From positions 1 through 17,603 of the forward strand of contig UZAE01000846.1 of assembly GCA_900617975.1 (NCBI GenBank): a stretch of DNA of 17,603 nt. Reading direction: 5' to 3'. The DNA comes from Rodentolepis nana. Taxonomy: Eukaryota > Platyhelminthes > Cestoda > Cyclophyllidea > Hymenolepididae. The position numbers and the translations under genes were made by a program. Under the pieces are notes generated by a model. That model was not told the DNA's origin and ran no database searches. It saw nothing but the letters and a program-made list of their open reading frames with translations. Below, piece after piece: positions 11,201 through 17,598 of the stretch. Numbering within the stretch: the stretch's first letter is position 1; every line of letters starts with the position of its first letter.

Positions 11201-12321
11201 ACAATAAATGTTTCTCGTAAAACGCTGGAGAAATAAGAAAATGGTATTTTAAGGTTGTGGTACAGTTATTCAAGAGCAAGAAGTCACCTTAAGCAAACTA
11301 ATCTATACTCACTTAAGGCATCCATTATCACAGCAATGAAAATATTTATAAATTAAAAATAAGCTAAGACTAGTCAATAGCTAGGCACTAGTTTCAACTC
11401 ACTACTAAATCCAAGAGGGGAAATTCAATCAAAAGCATAATTGTAATGAGTTAGATAGATAATTCCACAAAAATTCGACAAGGAACCAGTCCTATAACCA
11501 GTATCTATAAATTAACGAAAGTCCAAGGACGATAAGCTGGAGTGTTTATTGCGAGAATATATGAATCAATACAAGTTAAAGACTGGCAAATACATCTATT
11601 TAATATTGTCATGGTTTAGTTAAAAGCGAAAAGCATTAAGGAACCATATTCACGTACTTGTGTTGATCAGAGTTGCTCCAAAGTCGAACGGTTGTATCCG
11701 CAGACGCAGAAGCAATGAAGGACCGGAAACAGGTAACTTCCCAAATGCCATCTCGATGGCCAGAGAATCGATGAATGAAATTCCATGAATTAGCACGTGA
11801 TGACAAGTCATTAGCATTTGAAGAAGACATCTGCCCAGGTCCTGGAAGAGTCAAGCCTCCAGATGTTGGTCTAAGACTAGAAACCAAGCGCGACGTAGAC
11901 TGCTTGTATTGTTGTTTTATTCTGTGTGACAACTGACTCGCTGTCACTGAACCAATGAAAGATTAATAAATAAAGAGATAAGAACAAAGCTACACCAGAA
12001 AAAGCCACATACATTTTTTAGTAAATATGCTCGATTCTGGATGATCCGTGTCCTCAAACTTTTCCAATTTTTCTTGAACTACAACAAGGGGTTTAAAAGC
12101 ACCTAATAAAAGGGAGGCATACGAGTAAAGTTCTCTGCGCACAACTTTTGGTATTCTCGTTCGAATTCCCTTTCAACTCGTTCAAACATCTTATGCAAGC
12201 GACTGCGAAATTCTCGGGGAAGAGTTGATTCTGAAAGATCTGGCGGTAAGGCAGCCGGCCATTCACCATCTGTTTGAGAAGCGGCGCATACCGAAGTAAC
12301 GCCGGTACCAATAGACGTCAT
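2116..12321 (-). CDS. WDR37: WDR37, WD40-repeat protein 37 (7 exons, 562 residues)
   Basis: Exons on the minus strand are 12321-12123, 12078-12013, 11946-11658, 8773-8565, 4834-4471, 4043-3593 and 2226-2116. The joined length is 1689 nt and every junction is GT-AG and phase-compatible. Residues 34-67 form the N-terminal helix (VEREFEREYQKL resembles human IEREFENLY). Residues 89-112 (TASQLS...QSTSRLVSS) are the conserved Ser/Thr segment. WD repeats follow from about 149 to 560, with GHRDGIW, GHSGSVNS, TASWDR, GHDHELTD, FRVWDF, CRLWDL and the closing GFDQQLLGWH. In vertebrates WDR37 partners with PACS1/PACS2 and affects ER calcium handling; that role here is transferred by homology. Human WDR37 has 494 residues. 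The excess is mainly a Ser/Gly/Ala/Thr-rich insertion at about 429-497. The start ATG has A at -3 and an in-frame TGA 21 nt upstream, but a 5' non-coding exon cannot be excluded. Confidence 0.93.
2227..3592 (-). other. WDR37: WDR37 intron 6 (1366 bp)
   Basis: Donor GTAAGC is at 3592 and the AG ends at 2227. The interior shows no coding signal on either strand. It holds three tandem copies of a seven-base unit (GAGCAAT, GAGCAAT, AAGCAAT) at 3373-3393. Confidence 0.85.
3373..3393. repeat. Three-copy 7-bp tandem repeat
   Basis: GAGCAAT occurs twice and then AAGCAAT once, back to back, inside WDR37 intron 6. It is a short slippage-type repeat with no evident function. Confidence 0.7.
3593..4043 (-). 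CDS. WDR37: WDR37 exon 6 with low-complexity insertion
   Basis: It starts with TVSTAQFLPGSNPHQIVSAG, which aligns with the human TVTSAVF...VVSG strand. CRLWDLRNLRVP and VRTDAGINR follow. About 69 residues rich in Ser, Gly, Ala, Thr and Asn then precede ALPLDNRTLRL and GRIPR (human ALPHDNRQVRLF and ARLPR). The insertion is in frame with no internal donor or acceptor needed. The donor is CAC|GTAAGC in phase 0. Confidence 0.92.
4044..4470 (-). other. WDR37: WDR37 intron 5 (427 bp)
   Basis: Donor GTAAGTTGAC starts at 4470 and acceptor ..ATTCTAG ends at 4044. The interior is AT-rich with no other feature seen. Confidence 0.88.
4471..4834 (-). CDS. WDR37: WDR37 exon 5 (central WD repeats)
   Basis: It encodes a linker (HQIQLRDPSAVF and a Ser/Gly stretch), then LVTASWDRLGHLYDLNTG, LAGHDHELTD and VVVTSARDSTFRVWDFRQP. 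These follow human WDR37 almost block for block (AVTASWDRTANLYD, LTGHDQELTH, VVTSSRDTTFRLWDF). The acceptor is TTGTAG|GTAATG in phase 1 and the donor is AGTCG|GTAAGT in phase 2. Confidence 0.93.
5361..5410. repeat. Nested inverted repeats (potential three-way junction)
   Basis: An outer 7-bp stem (TTTCGTC 5361-5367 with GACGAAA 5404-5410) encloses two hairpins. The first is GCAC/GTGC (5368-5380, 5-nt loop) and the second is AGGT/ACCT (5381-5395, 7-nt loop). The second hairpin contains GGTTCAAAC, close to a tRNA B-box. It could be a decayed tRNA-like or SINE piece, or chance. Confidence 0.4.
7606..7632. repeat. Poly-C tract followed by (ACC)n
   Basis: Ten C residues (7606-7615) run into ACC triplets. 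In the WDR37 pre-mRNA this reads as (GGT)n followed by G10, a G-rich run that could form a quadruplex. Confidence 0.9.
8036..8052. repeat. G-rich tract G9-T-G4-T-GG
   Basis: Nine G, then T, four G, T and two G. It lies in the same intron as the C10 tract about 400 bp away, in the opposite base sense. Confidence 0.9.
8322..8348. repeat. CA/CG-interrupted dinucleotide repeat
   Basis: This imperfect (CA)n tract, interrupted by CG steps, is a simple microsatellite in WDR37 intron 4. Confidence 0.85.
8565..8773 (-). CDS. WDR37: WDR37 exon 4 (second WD repeat)
   Basis: It follows a very pyrimidine-rich acceptor (CTGTTTCCCTTTCCAG). It encodes CLLIYSGHSGSVNSVRF and LTGSGDGTAHL, matching human CLVKYAGHVGSVNSIKF and LTASGDQTAHI. 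The Trp that normally closes this repeat (HIW in human) is replaced (HLIA), and an acidic/Gly linker follows. The donor is GGTG|GTAGGT in phase 1. Confidence 0.9.
9990..10158 (+). mobile_element. tRNA-derived SINE-like relic
   Basis: GTGCTAGAGGGTCTAACGCC (from 9998) resembles the D-arm/A-box part of a tRNA, in which GTGGTCTAGTGGTCTAACGCC-type sequence is common, with one base lost. About 40 nt on, GGGTACGACTGCC (10040-10052) resembles the B-box/T-loop. The antisense strand translates to SRTRNLRF, a phrase that recurs in spurious proteins read from antisense tRNA-Arg-like sequence. A non-tRNA body follows and ends in three AATG units (10146-10157), like a SINE tail. Stems are imperfect, so it is not a working tRNA. 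Confidence 0.45.
10146..10157. repeat. (AATG)3 tandem repeat
   Basis: Three perfect AATG units sit at the 3' edge of the SINE-like relic and may be its tail. Confidence 0.7.
11658..11946 (-). CDS. WDR37: WDR37 exon 3 (Ser/Thr segment and first WD repeat)
   Basis: It encodes TASQLSHRIKQQYKQSTSRL (human [20 protein letters not shown]), a variable linker and then FSGHRDGIWEV...SASADTTVRLWS (human YIGHRDGIWDV...TASADHTALLWS). Acceptor TTCATTGGTTCAG joins in phase 1 and donor CACAA|GTACGTG leaves phase 2. Confidence 0.93.
11947..12012 (-). other. WDR37: WDR37 intron 2 (66 bp)
   Basis: This short GT-AG intron runs from GTATGTGGC to TTGGTTCAG and is T-rich throughout. Confidence 0.85.
12013..12078 (-). 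CDS. WDR37: WDR37 exon 2 (66 bp)
   Basis: This short exon completes a split Leu codon and encodes QEKLEKFEDTDHPESS and IFTKK. It continues the N-terminal helix and leads into the Ser/Thr segment. It is identified from splice signals and phase on both sides, not from strong sequence similarity. Confidence 0.8.
12079..12122 (-). other. WDR37: WDR37 intron 1 (44 bp)
   Basis: This minimal intron has donor GTATGC and acceptor CTTGTTGTAG. It is needed to leave the frame, which otherwise stops at TAG 12106-12104. Confidence 0.8.
12123..12321 (-). CDS. WDR37: WDR37 exon 1 (start codon exon)
   Basis: ATG is at 12321 with A at -3. The exon encodes a divergent 33-residue N-terminus followed by LPREFRSRLHKMFERVEREF, which aligns with human [20 protein letters not shown]. 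The sequence just upstream reads TTTCTAAG, which could also serve as a splice or spliced-leader acceptor. Confidence 0.85.
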
Positions 12322-12797
12322 ACTTAGAAATTCTTTACATCAGAATAAAAAATAGTATTTGATTAAAAACGCATAGCGCATTGAAATAGACACTACTTAA
12401 AAGTAAAGCCATTTACGGAGTAACAAATGTACGAGGTTCATATAATGTCAGTAAATTGCATTTGAAATGGCATGCAAAACAAAAGAATGAAAGAGATGGA
12501 CAAGAAACAAAACATACCAAACGTTTAACGACATTACGAGTTAGCAAATTGAATACGGGCCCTTTTAGTGGTAATAAAAGCGATATTGAATTTAATAAAT
12601 ATGTGCATAATAAATTATAATATTCATTTAAAAATAGAAAAGTCGTTAATAATAAAATAATTTAACAAAATACCTAATATAATAAAATATTTATATTTGA
12701 AAATTATATACGTGCAAAATCAAAATTTCTAGAAAGTCTGCTTTTTATTATTATTTGGTTATACCGTAAAACAGTTGCGAAACTCAAAATACCTAAG
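12322..12797. promoter_or_regulatory. Divergent intergenic region between WDR37 and SDHAF4
   Basis: These 476 bp separate the start codons of two head-to-head genes and must hold the SDHAF4 promoter and probably that of WDR37. The part from about 12580 to 12730 is extremely AT-rich, with many TATA- and AATAAA-like words, so no single TATA box can be assigned. No coding frame is seen. Confidence 0.5.
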
Positions 12798-13046
12798 ATG
12801 CTTCGGACGGTCGGCTGCAAGTTTTCGAGATTTCGGATGAACCTCGCTTACTGTCGCTCCTTCTCGGATGAATGTGATAAAGGAGCTAATCGGAAACTAG
12901 AACCACATCCAGATGCAGAGAAAGAACCACTCGAGCGGTTCCCTAATGACATAAATCCAAAAACTGGCGAATCTCAAGGACCGCGAGGACCTGAACCCAC
13001 AAGGTACGGAGACTGGGAACGCAAAGGGCGCTGCATCGATTTTTAA
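12798..13046 (+). CDS. SDHAF4: SDHAF4, succinate dehydrogenase assembly factor 4
   Basis: This single exon encodes 82 residues. The C-terminal block at about 41-82 ([40 protein letters not shown]) is nearly identical to animal SDHAF4. The first 25 residues contain Arg and Lys, Ser and hydrophobic residues and almost no acid ([20 protein letters not shown]), as expected of a mitochondrial targeting sequence. In other eukaryotes this small matrix protein binds flavinylated SDHA and promotes its assembly with SDHB, limiting reactive oxygen from the free subunit. Human SDHAF4 has about 108 residues, so this copy has a shorter N-terminal part. It is divergent from WDR37 and lies 133 nt upstream of DCAF15 on the same strand. 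Confidence 0.95.
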   Translation: MLRTVGCKFSRFRMNLAYCRSFSDECDKGANRKLEPHPDAEKEPLERFPNDINPKTGESQGPRGPEPTRYGDWERKGRCIDF

Positions 13047-13088
13047 AGAGAGAATTATTTTGATTTAGTTTTTTAGTTTCTTCGATCG

Positions 13089-13094
13089 AATAAA
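13089..13094 (+). terminator. Polyadenylation signal of SDHAF4
   Basis: A canonical AATAAA sits 42 nt after the SDHAF4 stop, followed by a T-rich run near 13112-13118. It implies a 3' UTR of only about 60-70 nt. Confidence 0.7.
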
Positions 13095-13109
13095 TTTGCT
13101 ATTCATTAC

Positions 13110-13165
13110 TACTTTTTTTCCCTTCGTGTAATCAGTTTTCTCAATTTTGCTTTTTTCTATAGAGT
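13110..13165 (+). promoter_or_regulatory. Pyrimidine-rich acceptor ahead of DCAF15 (possible trans-splice site)
   Basis: Two T-rich runs (13112-13123 and 13145-13158) end in CTATAG|AG|TGG at 13161-13164, 15 nt before the first in-frame ATG. It has the form of a strong 3' splice site. No donor is evident in the short gap after the SDHAF4 poly(A) signal, so a spliced-leader acceptor is a reasonable reading. A second AG at 13210 is an alternative. Confidence 0.4.
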
Positions 13166-13179
13166 GGTACACATTTAAT

Positions 13180-13569
13180 ATGGTCGTTACGGATATTTTT
13201 ATCATTTTAGGCATGAATTTACTGGATTCTATATTCAATCGAGAGATTAACGGTGCACGTATTCCTATATTCCCTGGTTTAAGATCTATCCAGCTTAATA
13301 ATGTTTTGCCACATTCACTGCGTTATGAAGTTATTTTGGGATTCAGTGGAGATGGAAGATTTATTTTGTCTTATTACTTTAGGAGTAATGTATTTAAGTT
13401 AACGTTTTGGCTCGTTCCTGGCTATTGCCATTCCCCTTTATCTTGGTTTGATAAACCTTTTGCGGTATACACTCAGTCATTTTCTGAAGGCCGAATCGAT
13501 GATCGAATTGGAGTTAGATTTATACAGTCTGTTCGGAATCCAATTGAATTTGTCCTTATTCTTGCATGG
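13180..13569 (+). CDS. DCAF15: DCAF15 exon 1 (N-terminal domain)
   Basis: It encodes LRSIQLNNVLPH, EVILGFSGDGRFILSY and later NPIEFVLILAW, which aligns with human DASKVIVFGF. ATG 13180 and ATG 13213 are both in frame; the frame is open back to 13132. The donor is TGG|GTATGT in phase 0. Confidence 0.8.
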
Positions 13570-16500
13570 GTATGTGTTGGTGTGCTGTCTTACGACATCC
13601 CATTTAGGGCATTGAAAATGTGACGATCCTATGGGGAACGTTGCCGGAACCAATGTGTTTAGAATGTCAGAGTGCTTTTAAGAAAAATGAGAAGGATAGC
13701 ACTTTCCTATGTTCTAAGCACTTTTGGTTTATTCGATTTTCTCCCGATTGCCAGTTCTCATCAAGAGAATGTACATCATGCAGCGACCAAAAGAGTTCCC
13801 GTTTACCTTTTTATCTAATTTCAAGTAAACAAGAGACTTCCAAGGGTATATCTTGCAAATGTATGTCCGATCTCTCGGCCAGTATTCATCCTTCAATTTG
13901 TCCACAAACTGGACGTTTGCGTCTTTCGTGGGTTAGTCAGGGTAATCAGATTCGAGTTATTAGTTGTTCATTTGGCGAGGACTTCTCCTGCATTGTTCCG
14001 ATGGTATGATTCTGTTATTCTTTAAAATCTCTTTTTAGGGTTCTTACAGAAAGAATTATAAGACTGAATCTATACCGCCTCCTTTGTCAACAAATGGATC
14101 GCTTCTAACGAGCAATTATTGCTCTTCTTGCTACTTCTGGGATCCTGAAGGTTGCAGTGTTCGATATTCGCTAGAAAACTCTCCCATTCCCCCCAGTAAT
14201 TGGGTAGATTTTGATGAACAAAAGGAACAAAATTCAATTAGGGATTGTGATTTAAGCAGCCTTCAAATCCGTGTTGTTAAATGCTCTGAATGTTGGCCAG
14301 AGGGTCACAGACATCCCATTGCAAGTTTGGTTACTTTTCTTGTCGTTTATTTAATTTTCGTTGTATCCCACCATGTCCTCAACACTTTAAGTTCACGTCT
14401 TTTGTTGCAATATATGTTTTTATTACATTTTTGTTGGAGTAACTTATTAGCTGCTACATTTTTCACCCCTTATTCAAATAAGTTTGGTAGTTTTATTTTT
14501 AGAACTTCCCTTATTTCATATGTGAATTTTGAGTATGTTTTACTGTTGCTTGGCATTTTTTCTTCGCTTCCAGCTCCTGGCGAACAATTTCTTACAACAC
14601 GAATGCCTTTCACAGAAGTGTTCATTCAATCCCTGGACGATGTCTCTCTTAAATTCTCGTGAAAGACTGCAATCCTGTAAACCACTTAACTATCTCGCCA
14701 TGCTTCAAGATATTCGAGCCTCTTACCTTCACTGGGTATGGAGATGATAGTAGCCTAAATTTTCTGTTAAGTCTCTAGTTCCGATAGAGCGGGAAAGCAA
14801 ATTACGCTCCCATTCTGATGATCCCGATACCCATTTGGCTAATCAATTGTGTGGTCACTGCCATTCCTACTTTGATTTCAGTCGATGGCGACCTTACGAT
14901 GAAAACCAAGATGAGTTAAGTCGTGTGTCTATCATTGCTCATATGGAAGAAGTTGTTTTCGATGTGAGTATCTTATTTGTTCTGATTTGCAAGAAGTTAA
15001 ACAATCTATTCACATATATACTGTGAACCGCCACCTTTTCTTGCTAATTTTAAGTTAGAGTATTATCATAATAAATGTGTTGATAACAGTAATACAAATT
15101 TTGTCGAAAAGTCATTGCGGATTTCATAGCGTAATCGGTTTTTTAATAATTATTGCTATTTTGATCGAAATAAATCGTCTTCGATTTGGCTGACTCACCA
15201 AAAAATCTATATTTATTGTCCCCTAATTCGTAATGAATGTATGGGCTTCTTGTTTTGTATCTCTTTCGATCCCAAAAAATGCCTTGCATTAATAAAATTG
15301 ACAGAAACCGCTTTCAACTAAAATTAAGCATTTGGTTTGTACCACCTTATTAGCTACTAGCGAAAGTATTTTAAGATAAGATGTAAGAATCTAGGTACCT
15401 TAATTAAAGTGATCATTGGGTCCTGACGGAATTTATTATCTATAATACGCCAAGATTAACATATTATGCTATGCACCACGATTTTAGGTCCCCGAGTTTA
15501 AAGAAGGCGTATCCGATCGAGTTATATTCACTTCTCCACTCGAATCCGACTGGATTCTAGTCTATGACATGGACGGCAGCCAGTCGACCTCATCTCGAAC
15601 CAATGGAGCCAGCTACCAACTCGTCACACTGATCGATCTTTCCACCGGTCGCCAATTGGACCCCGATGAACCCATTTGTGCAGGCCGTCTTCGCAAAATT
15701 CAATCCCAGTGTCCCTCTAGTATCCGGTTTAATCCATCAGAGAACTCTACTTCATCTACGTTCCCAATGGAGTTGAATAACTTTTCAGTAATATCTTCTT
15801 GTCGAAGTCTGGATAGGCTTTGTGATCCTTTTGGTGGCTATATCCTCTGTCTTAATAATTGAAAGTGTTCAGATTTGTGAAACCAATAAAATATTTTTTA
15901 CATTCCTAACGCTTCTTGATATCCTGCATGCTGTACATTGATCCACTTCTTGTTTAACTGTAATGGCTTTACTTTAGAGGACATGTTGGAGTCTGATGAA
16001 GAAGTGGTCGAGACCGTTCTAACAGCATCTCTCTCTTACACTCGGTACCCGATGTGTTCATGGTCAGCTCTTAACGAGACCCTACAAGGGGTTATTAGAA
16101 CTCGCATCTTACAATCTTCCCTACCCTTGAACGTCCTTCTGACTTCTGGTGATGATCGGCCTTGGCGAAGGCTGCAGTTAGTTGCTGAAGATCCAAACTC
16201 TTCAAATAATAGTGATTTGGTAATCACATCGAAGTATTGCAGCTCAATTAAACATCCTCAAATGGTCTTGGCTTCCGTGAGTACGGTTGAAGTTGCTCTG
16301 GATGAAATTACAAGAATTGCTTATAAGGCTCCTGCGACTGTGGACGTCCTAATTTCTGTTGATTCAATAGAAACGGAACCATTTTTGTGGAAATGTGGTC
16401 TGTGTGTCGCTCAGTTTACCATTGGTAAGTAGGTTAGATTTTAGTTTGATGCTTTGTTCTCTTGCCTATATAAGGTTTAATTTTTTAATTAAATGATGTT

Positions 16501-17598
16501 CTAGATGGCATTAAAATATTAAATGCGAAGGTCGAGATGTAATAATTGTTCACACGTTAATAAAAATGCTTTTTTGTAGCAATTTTTATCCTAATTTGGT
16601 TAGTCGACATTGTAAATTTCCTCCAGTATTTGAAAATAGCTTTAATAAGTCCTCTTTCCTGTTCAGTGGAACAGAGCTCAGTTGAGTTGATTGCAGCTCA
16701 TCTTCGCCTGCACACTGAACTCCGGTGCTGTGAGAAATGTACCACAATTCTTCCCAATAGTCCTCTTGCTGTCGACGCTCCTGATGCTCAGCAGCATCGC
16801 TGCACCAGTCTTATTGTTCCGCGGGCTGCTGGTAAGTTCTCTGCTTTTTAGCCATCTCTGCATGTGTTGTAATAGCAGTCACGTGTGTGTGTGTGTGCGC
16901 GCTAATGGAGCAGTTGCTATTTACTTCTTCACCCCGTCTGATAAGACACAGTAATTGATACCTTGATGTGCAAGACTTTGGACTTCACAGAGGGGGAGTG
17001 GGGTATGGGACAGAAGAGTGATTCACAGATGTAATAGAGATAGGCAAAAAGGTAAGGCGGGTACTGTGGAAGTGCTGGAATATGATATACAGTGGGGTCA
17101 TGGTAGTTTGAAGTCAGAAGTGAATTGCCGGTTTATAGACTCTTTTATCGTAAAAGTATACGTTGCCCAGGTTGCATCACGTGGAGGTAAGTCTATCGGG
17201 ACCTCTGAAAGTCATACTAATTTTTACGTCTATTTATATTTTGTATTTCCTTTTTTCAGCTCTTCTAATGCGTATTCAATTGCCTTAAGTAGGAATTAGC
17301 GAATCTTATTGTTGTAAACAAGACAGTGTCTATTAATTGCTTAAAATACATCAAATTTATCTTTCCGTTGGGTGCGAGCTCTTTCTTGATTCTGATTTTA
17401 TTCGTCTTTCTTGCTTTTTAGATTGTGCGTCCAGAGTCCCCCGATCTTCTTTATCCTACGCTCCCAGTGATTCCCAAGTCGATAATGCCATGTGGAAACG
17501 TATTTGTGAGGTAAGGAGGTCATTTTTTATGGTTTGTTTTTGATACAATCGCGCATATGATATTGTAGCGGATTGCTACTTTATTAAAACCTGACTGA
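13180..17598 (+). CDS. DCAF15: DCAF15 homologue, CUL4-DDB1 substrate receptor (about 10 exons)
   Basis: Proposed exons: 13180-13569, 13608-14003, 14039-14329 (3' end uncertain), 14574-14735, 14772-14963, 15488-15833, 15978-16424, 16667-16831, 17422-17510 and 17569-17598. They give about 835 residues against 600 in human. Evidence for DCAF15: LGFSGDGRFILSY (53-65; human LGFSKCGRYVLSY); a zinc-site pattern C147-x2-C-x14-C-x2-H168 with the same spacing as human C193/C196/C211/H214; YQLVTLIDLSTGRQLDP (520-536; human SLPFVVTDLRGRNLRPM); and MCSW (618-621) aligned with human FCSF. DCAF15 docks on DDB1 and selects proteins for ubiquitylation by CUL4-RBX1, and it is the target of aryl-sulfonamide degraders in human. 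The start could also be 13213. Several additional CxxC pairs are present. The C-terminus is the least certain part. Confidence 0.8.
13570..13607 (+). other. DCAF15: DCAF15 intron 1 (38 bp)
   Basis: GTATGT...CATTTAG. Reading through it reaches TGA at 13621, so splicing is required. Confidence 0.8.
13608..14003 (+). CDS. DCAF15: DCAF15 exon 2 (zinc-binding motif)
   Basis: It carries NVTILWGTLPEPMCLECQ then CSKH, aligned with human YVSTVAVPPPGRCAACQ and CLRH. A Cys-containing insertion of about 45 residues follows (CTSC, CKC). HPSICPQTGRLRLSWVSQG then aligns with human FPTFQPAFQLKKDQVVLLN. The donor is CCGATG|GTATGA in phase 0. Confidence 0.82.
14004..14038 (+). other. DCAF15: DCAF15 intron 2 (35 bp)
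   Basis: GTATGATTC...CTCTTTTTAG is one of the shortest introns here. Reading through gives an immediate in-frame TGA. Confidence 0.8.
14039..14329 (+). CDS. DCAF15: DCAF15 exon 3 (Cys-rich; 3' boundary uncertain)
   Basis: It encodes GSYRKNYKTES, NYCSSCYFWDPEGC and VVKCSECWPEGHRHP. It has no clear human counterpart and probably corresponds to the poorly conserved linker. Phase 0 is needed to join the next exon. GTTACT at 14330 and GTATCC at 14363 both fit, and the GT at 14325 does not. Confidence 0.6.
14330..14573 (+). other. DCAF15: DCAF15 intron 3 (about 244 bp, open in frame)
   Basis: T-rich sequence ending in CTTCGCTTCCAG. It has no stop in the upstream frame and would encode a hydrophobic, Leu/Phe-rich stretch if retained. 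The strong acceptor and the better continuation in another frame argue for an intron. Confidence 0.6.
14574..14735 (+). CDS. DCAF15: DCAF15 exon 4
   Basis: It encodes LLANNFLQHECLSQKC, SLLNSRERLQSC and LNYLAMLQDIRASYLHW. Of the three frames, only this one is open to a good donor (CACTGG|GTATGG). No recognised motif is present. Confidence 0.65.
14736..14771 (+). other. DCAF15: DCAF15 intron 4 (36 bp)
   Basis: GTATGG...CTGTTAAG holds an in-frame stop (TGA 14745-14747), so it must be removed. Its size matches the 35- and 38-bp introns upstream. Confidence 0.72.
14772..14963 (+). CDS. DCAF15: DCAF15 exon 5
   Basis: It encodes SLVPIERESK, LANQLCGHCHSYFDF and VSIIAHMEEVVFD in phase 0, with donor GAT|GTGAGT. 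CGHCH is another metal-knuckle-like Cys pair. Confidence 0.75.
14964..15487 (+). other. DCAF15: DCAF15 intron 5 (524 bp)
   Basis: From GTGAGT to GATTTTAG. It is AT-rich, with several stops in all forward frames and no other feature. Confidence 0.8.
15488..15833 (+). CDS. DCAF15: DCAF15 exon 6 (start of C-terminal domain)
   Basis: It encodes VPEFKEGVSDRVIF, ESDWILVYDMDG and YQLVTLIDLSTGRQLDP. The last segment aligns with human SLPFVVTDLRGRNLRPM. It ends CDPF plus one base, with donor TTTTG|GTGGCT in phase 1. That donor is not optimal. Confidence 0.75.
15978..16424 (+). CDS. DCAF15: DCAF15 exon 7
   Basis: It encodes EDMLESDEEVVETVL and YTRYPMCSW, aligned with human LDFEYVINEVIRHD and GHQFCSF. 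A family-divergent stretch follows and ends LWKCGLCVAQFTI. The acceptor TTACTTTAG joins in phase 1 and the donor is ATTG|GTAAGT. Confidence 0.78.
16425..16666 (+). other. DCAF15: DCAF15 intron 7 (242 bp)
   Basis: Consensus GTAAGT donor and CTTTCCTGTTCAG acceptor. Nothing else is seen inside. Confidence 0.82.
16667..16831 (+). CDS. DCAF15: DCAF15 exon 8
   Basis: It encodes VEQSSVELIAAHLRLHTELR, then CCEKC and a Ser/Pro/Ala-containing stretch to PRAAG. It is bounded by CAG|TGGAAC and GCTG|GTAAGT, both in phase 1. It is not clearly alignable to human DCAF15. Confidence 0.7.
16832..17421 (+). other. DCAF15: DCAF15 intron 8 (590 bp)
   Basis: From GTAAGTTC to TTGCTTTTTAG. It contains a (GT)n tract at 16883-16897 and an unexplained open frame 17018-17188 that ends at a perfect-looking GTAAGT. 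No phase-matching acceptor precedes that frame, so it is left intronic. Confidence 0.6.
16883..16897. repeat. (GT)n microsatellite
   Basis: Seven GT units run into GCGCGC, inside DCAF15 intron 8. Confidence 0.9.
17422..17510 (+). CDS. DCAF15: DCAF15 exon 9
   Basis: It encodes DCASRVPRSSLSYAPSDSQ then VDNAMWKRICE. It joins the previous exon in phase 1 after TTTTTAG, and its donor is GAG|GTAAGG in phase 0. The VDNAMWKRI stretch may correspond to human CVDMVMKWLV. Confidence 0.65.
17569..17598 (+). CDS. DCAF15: DCAF15 probable last exon
   Basis: After a 58-bp intron ending ATATTGTAG, RIATLLKPD and a TGA are read in phase 0. If correct, the gene ends five bases before the window edge. A different downstream acceptor outside the window would change this. 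Confidence 0.45.
   Translation, partial: RIATLLKPD

Larger units (their letters stand above)
8774..11657 (-). other. WDR37: WDR37 intron 3 (2884 bp)
   Basis: Donor GTACGTG starts at 11657 and the AG ends at 8774. The clearest content is the tRNA-like relic at about 9990-10158 on the opposite strand. The remaining AT-rich sequence shows no coding family. Confidence 0.85.

Noticed and set aside
10959..11279. Minus-strand open frame rich in Leu, Phe and Ser
   Set aside because: The composition is what AT-rich intron sequence gives by chance, and no membrane-protein family is recognised.
13147..13179. Upstream extension of the DCAF15 frame before ATG 13180
   Set aside because: It contains no ATG and overlaps the pyrimidine-rich acceptor, so it is more likely untranslated or not in the mature mRNA.
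17018..17188. Open frame ending at a consensus GTAAGT donor, a possible extra DCAF15 exon
   Set aside because: No upstream AG gives the phase needed after exon 8 without an in-frame stop. Exons 8 and 9 join correctly without it.
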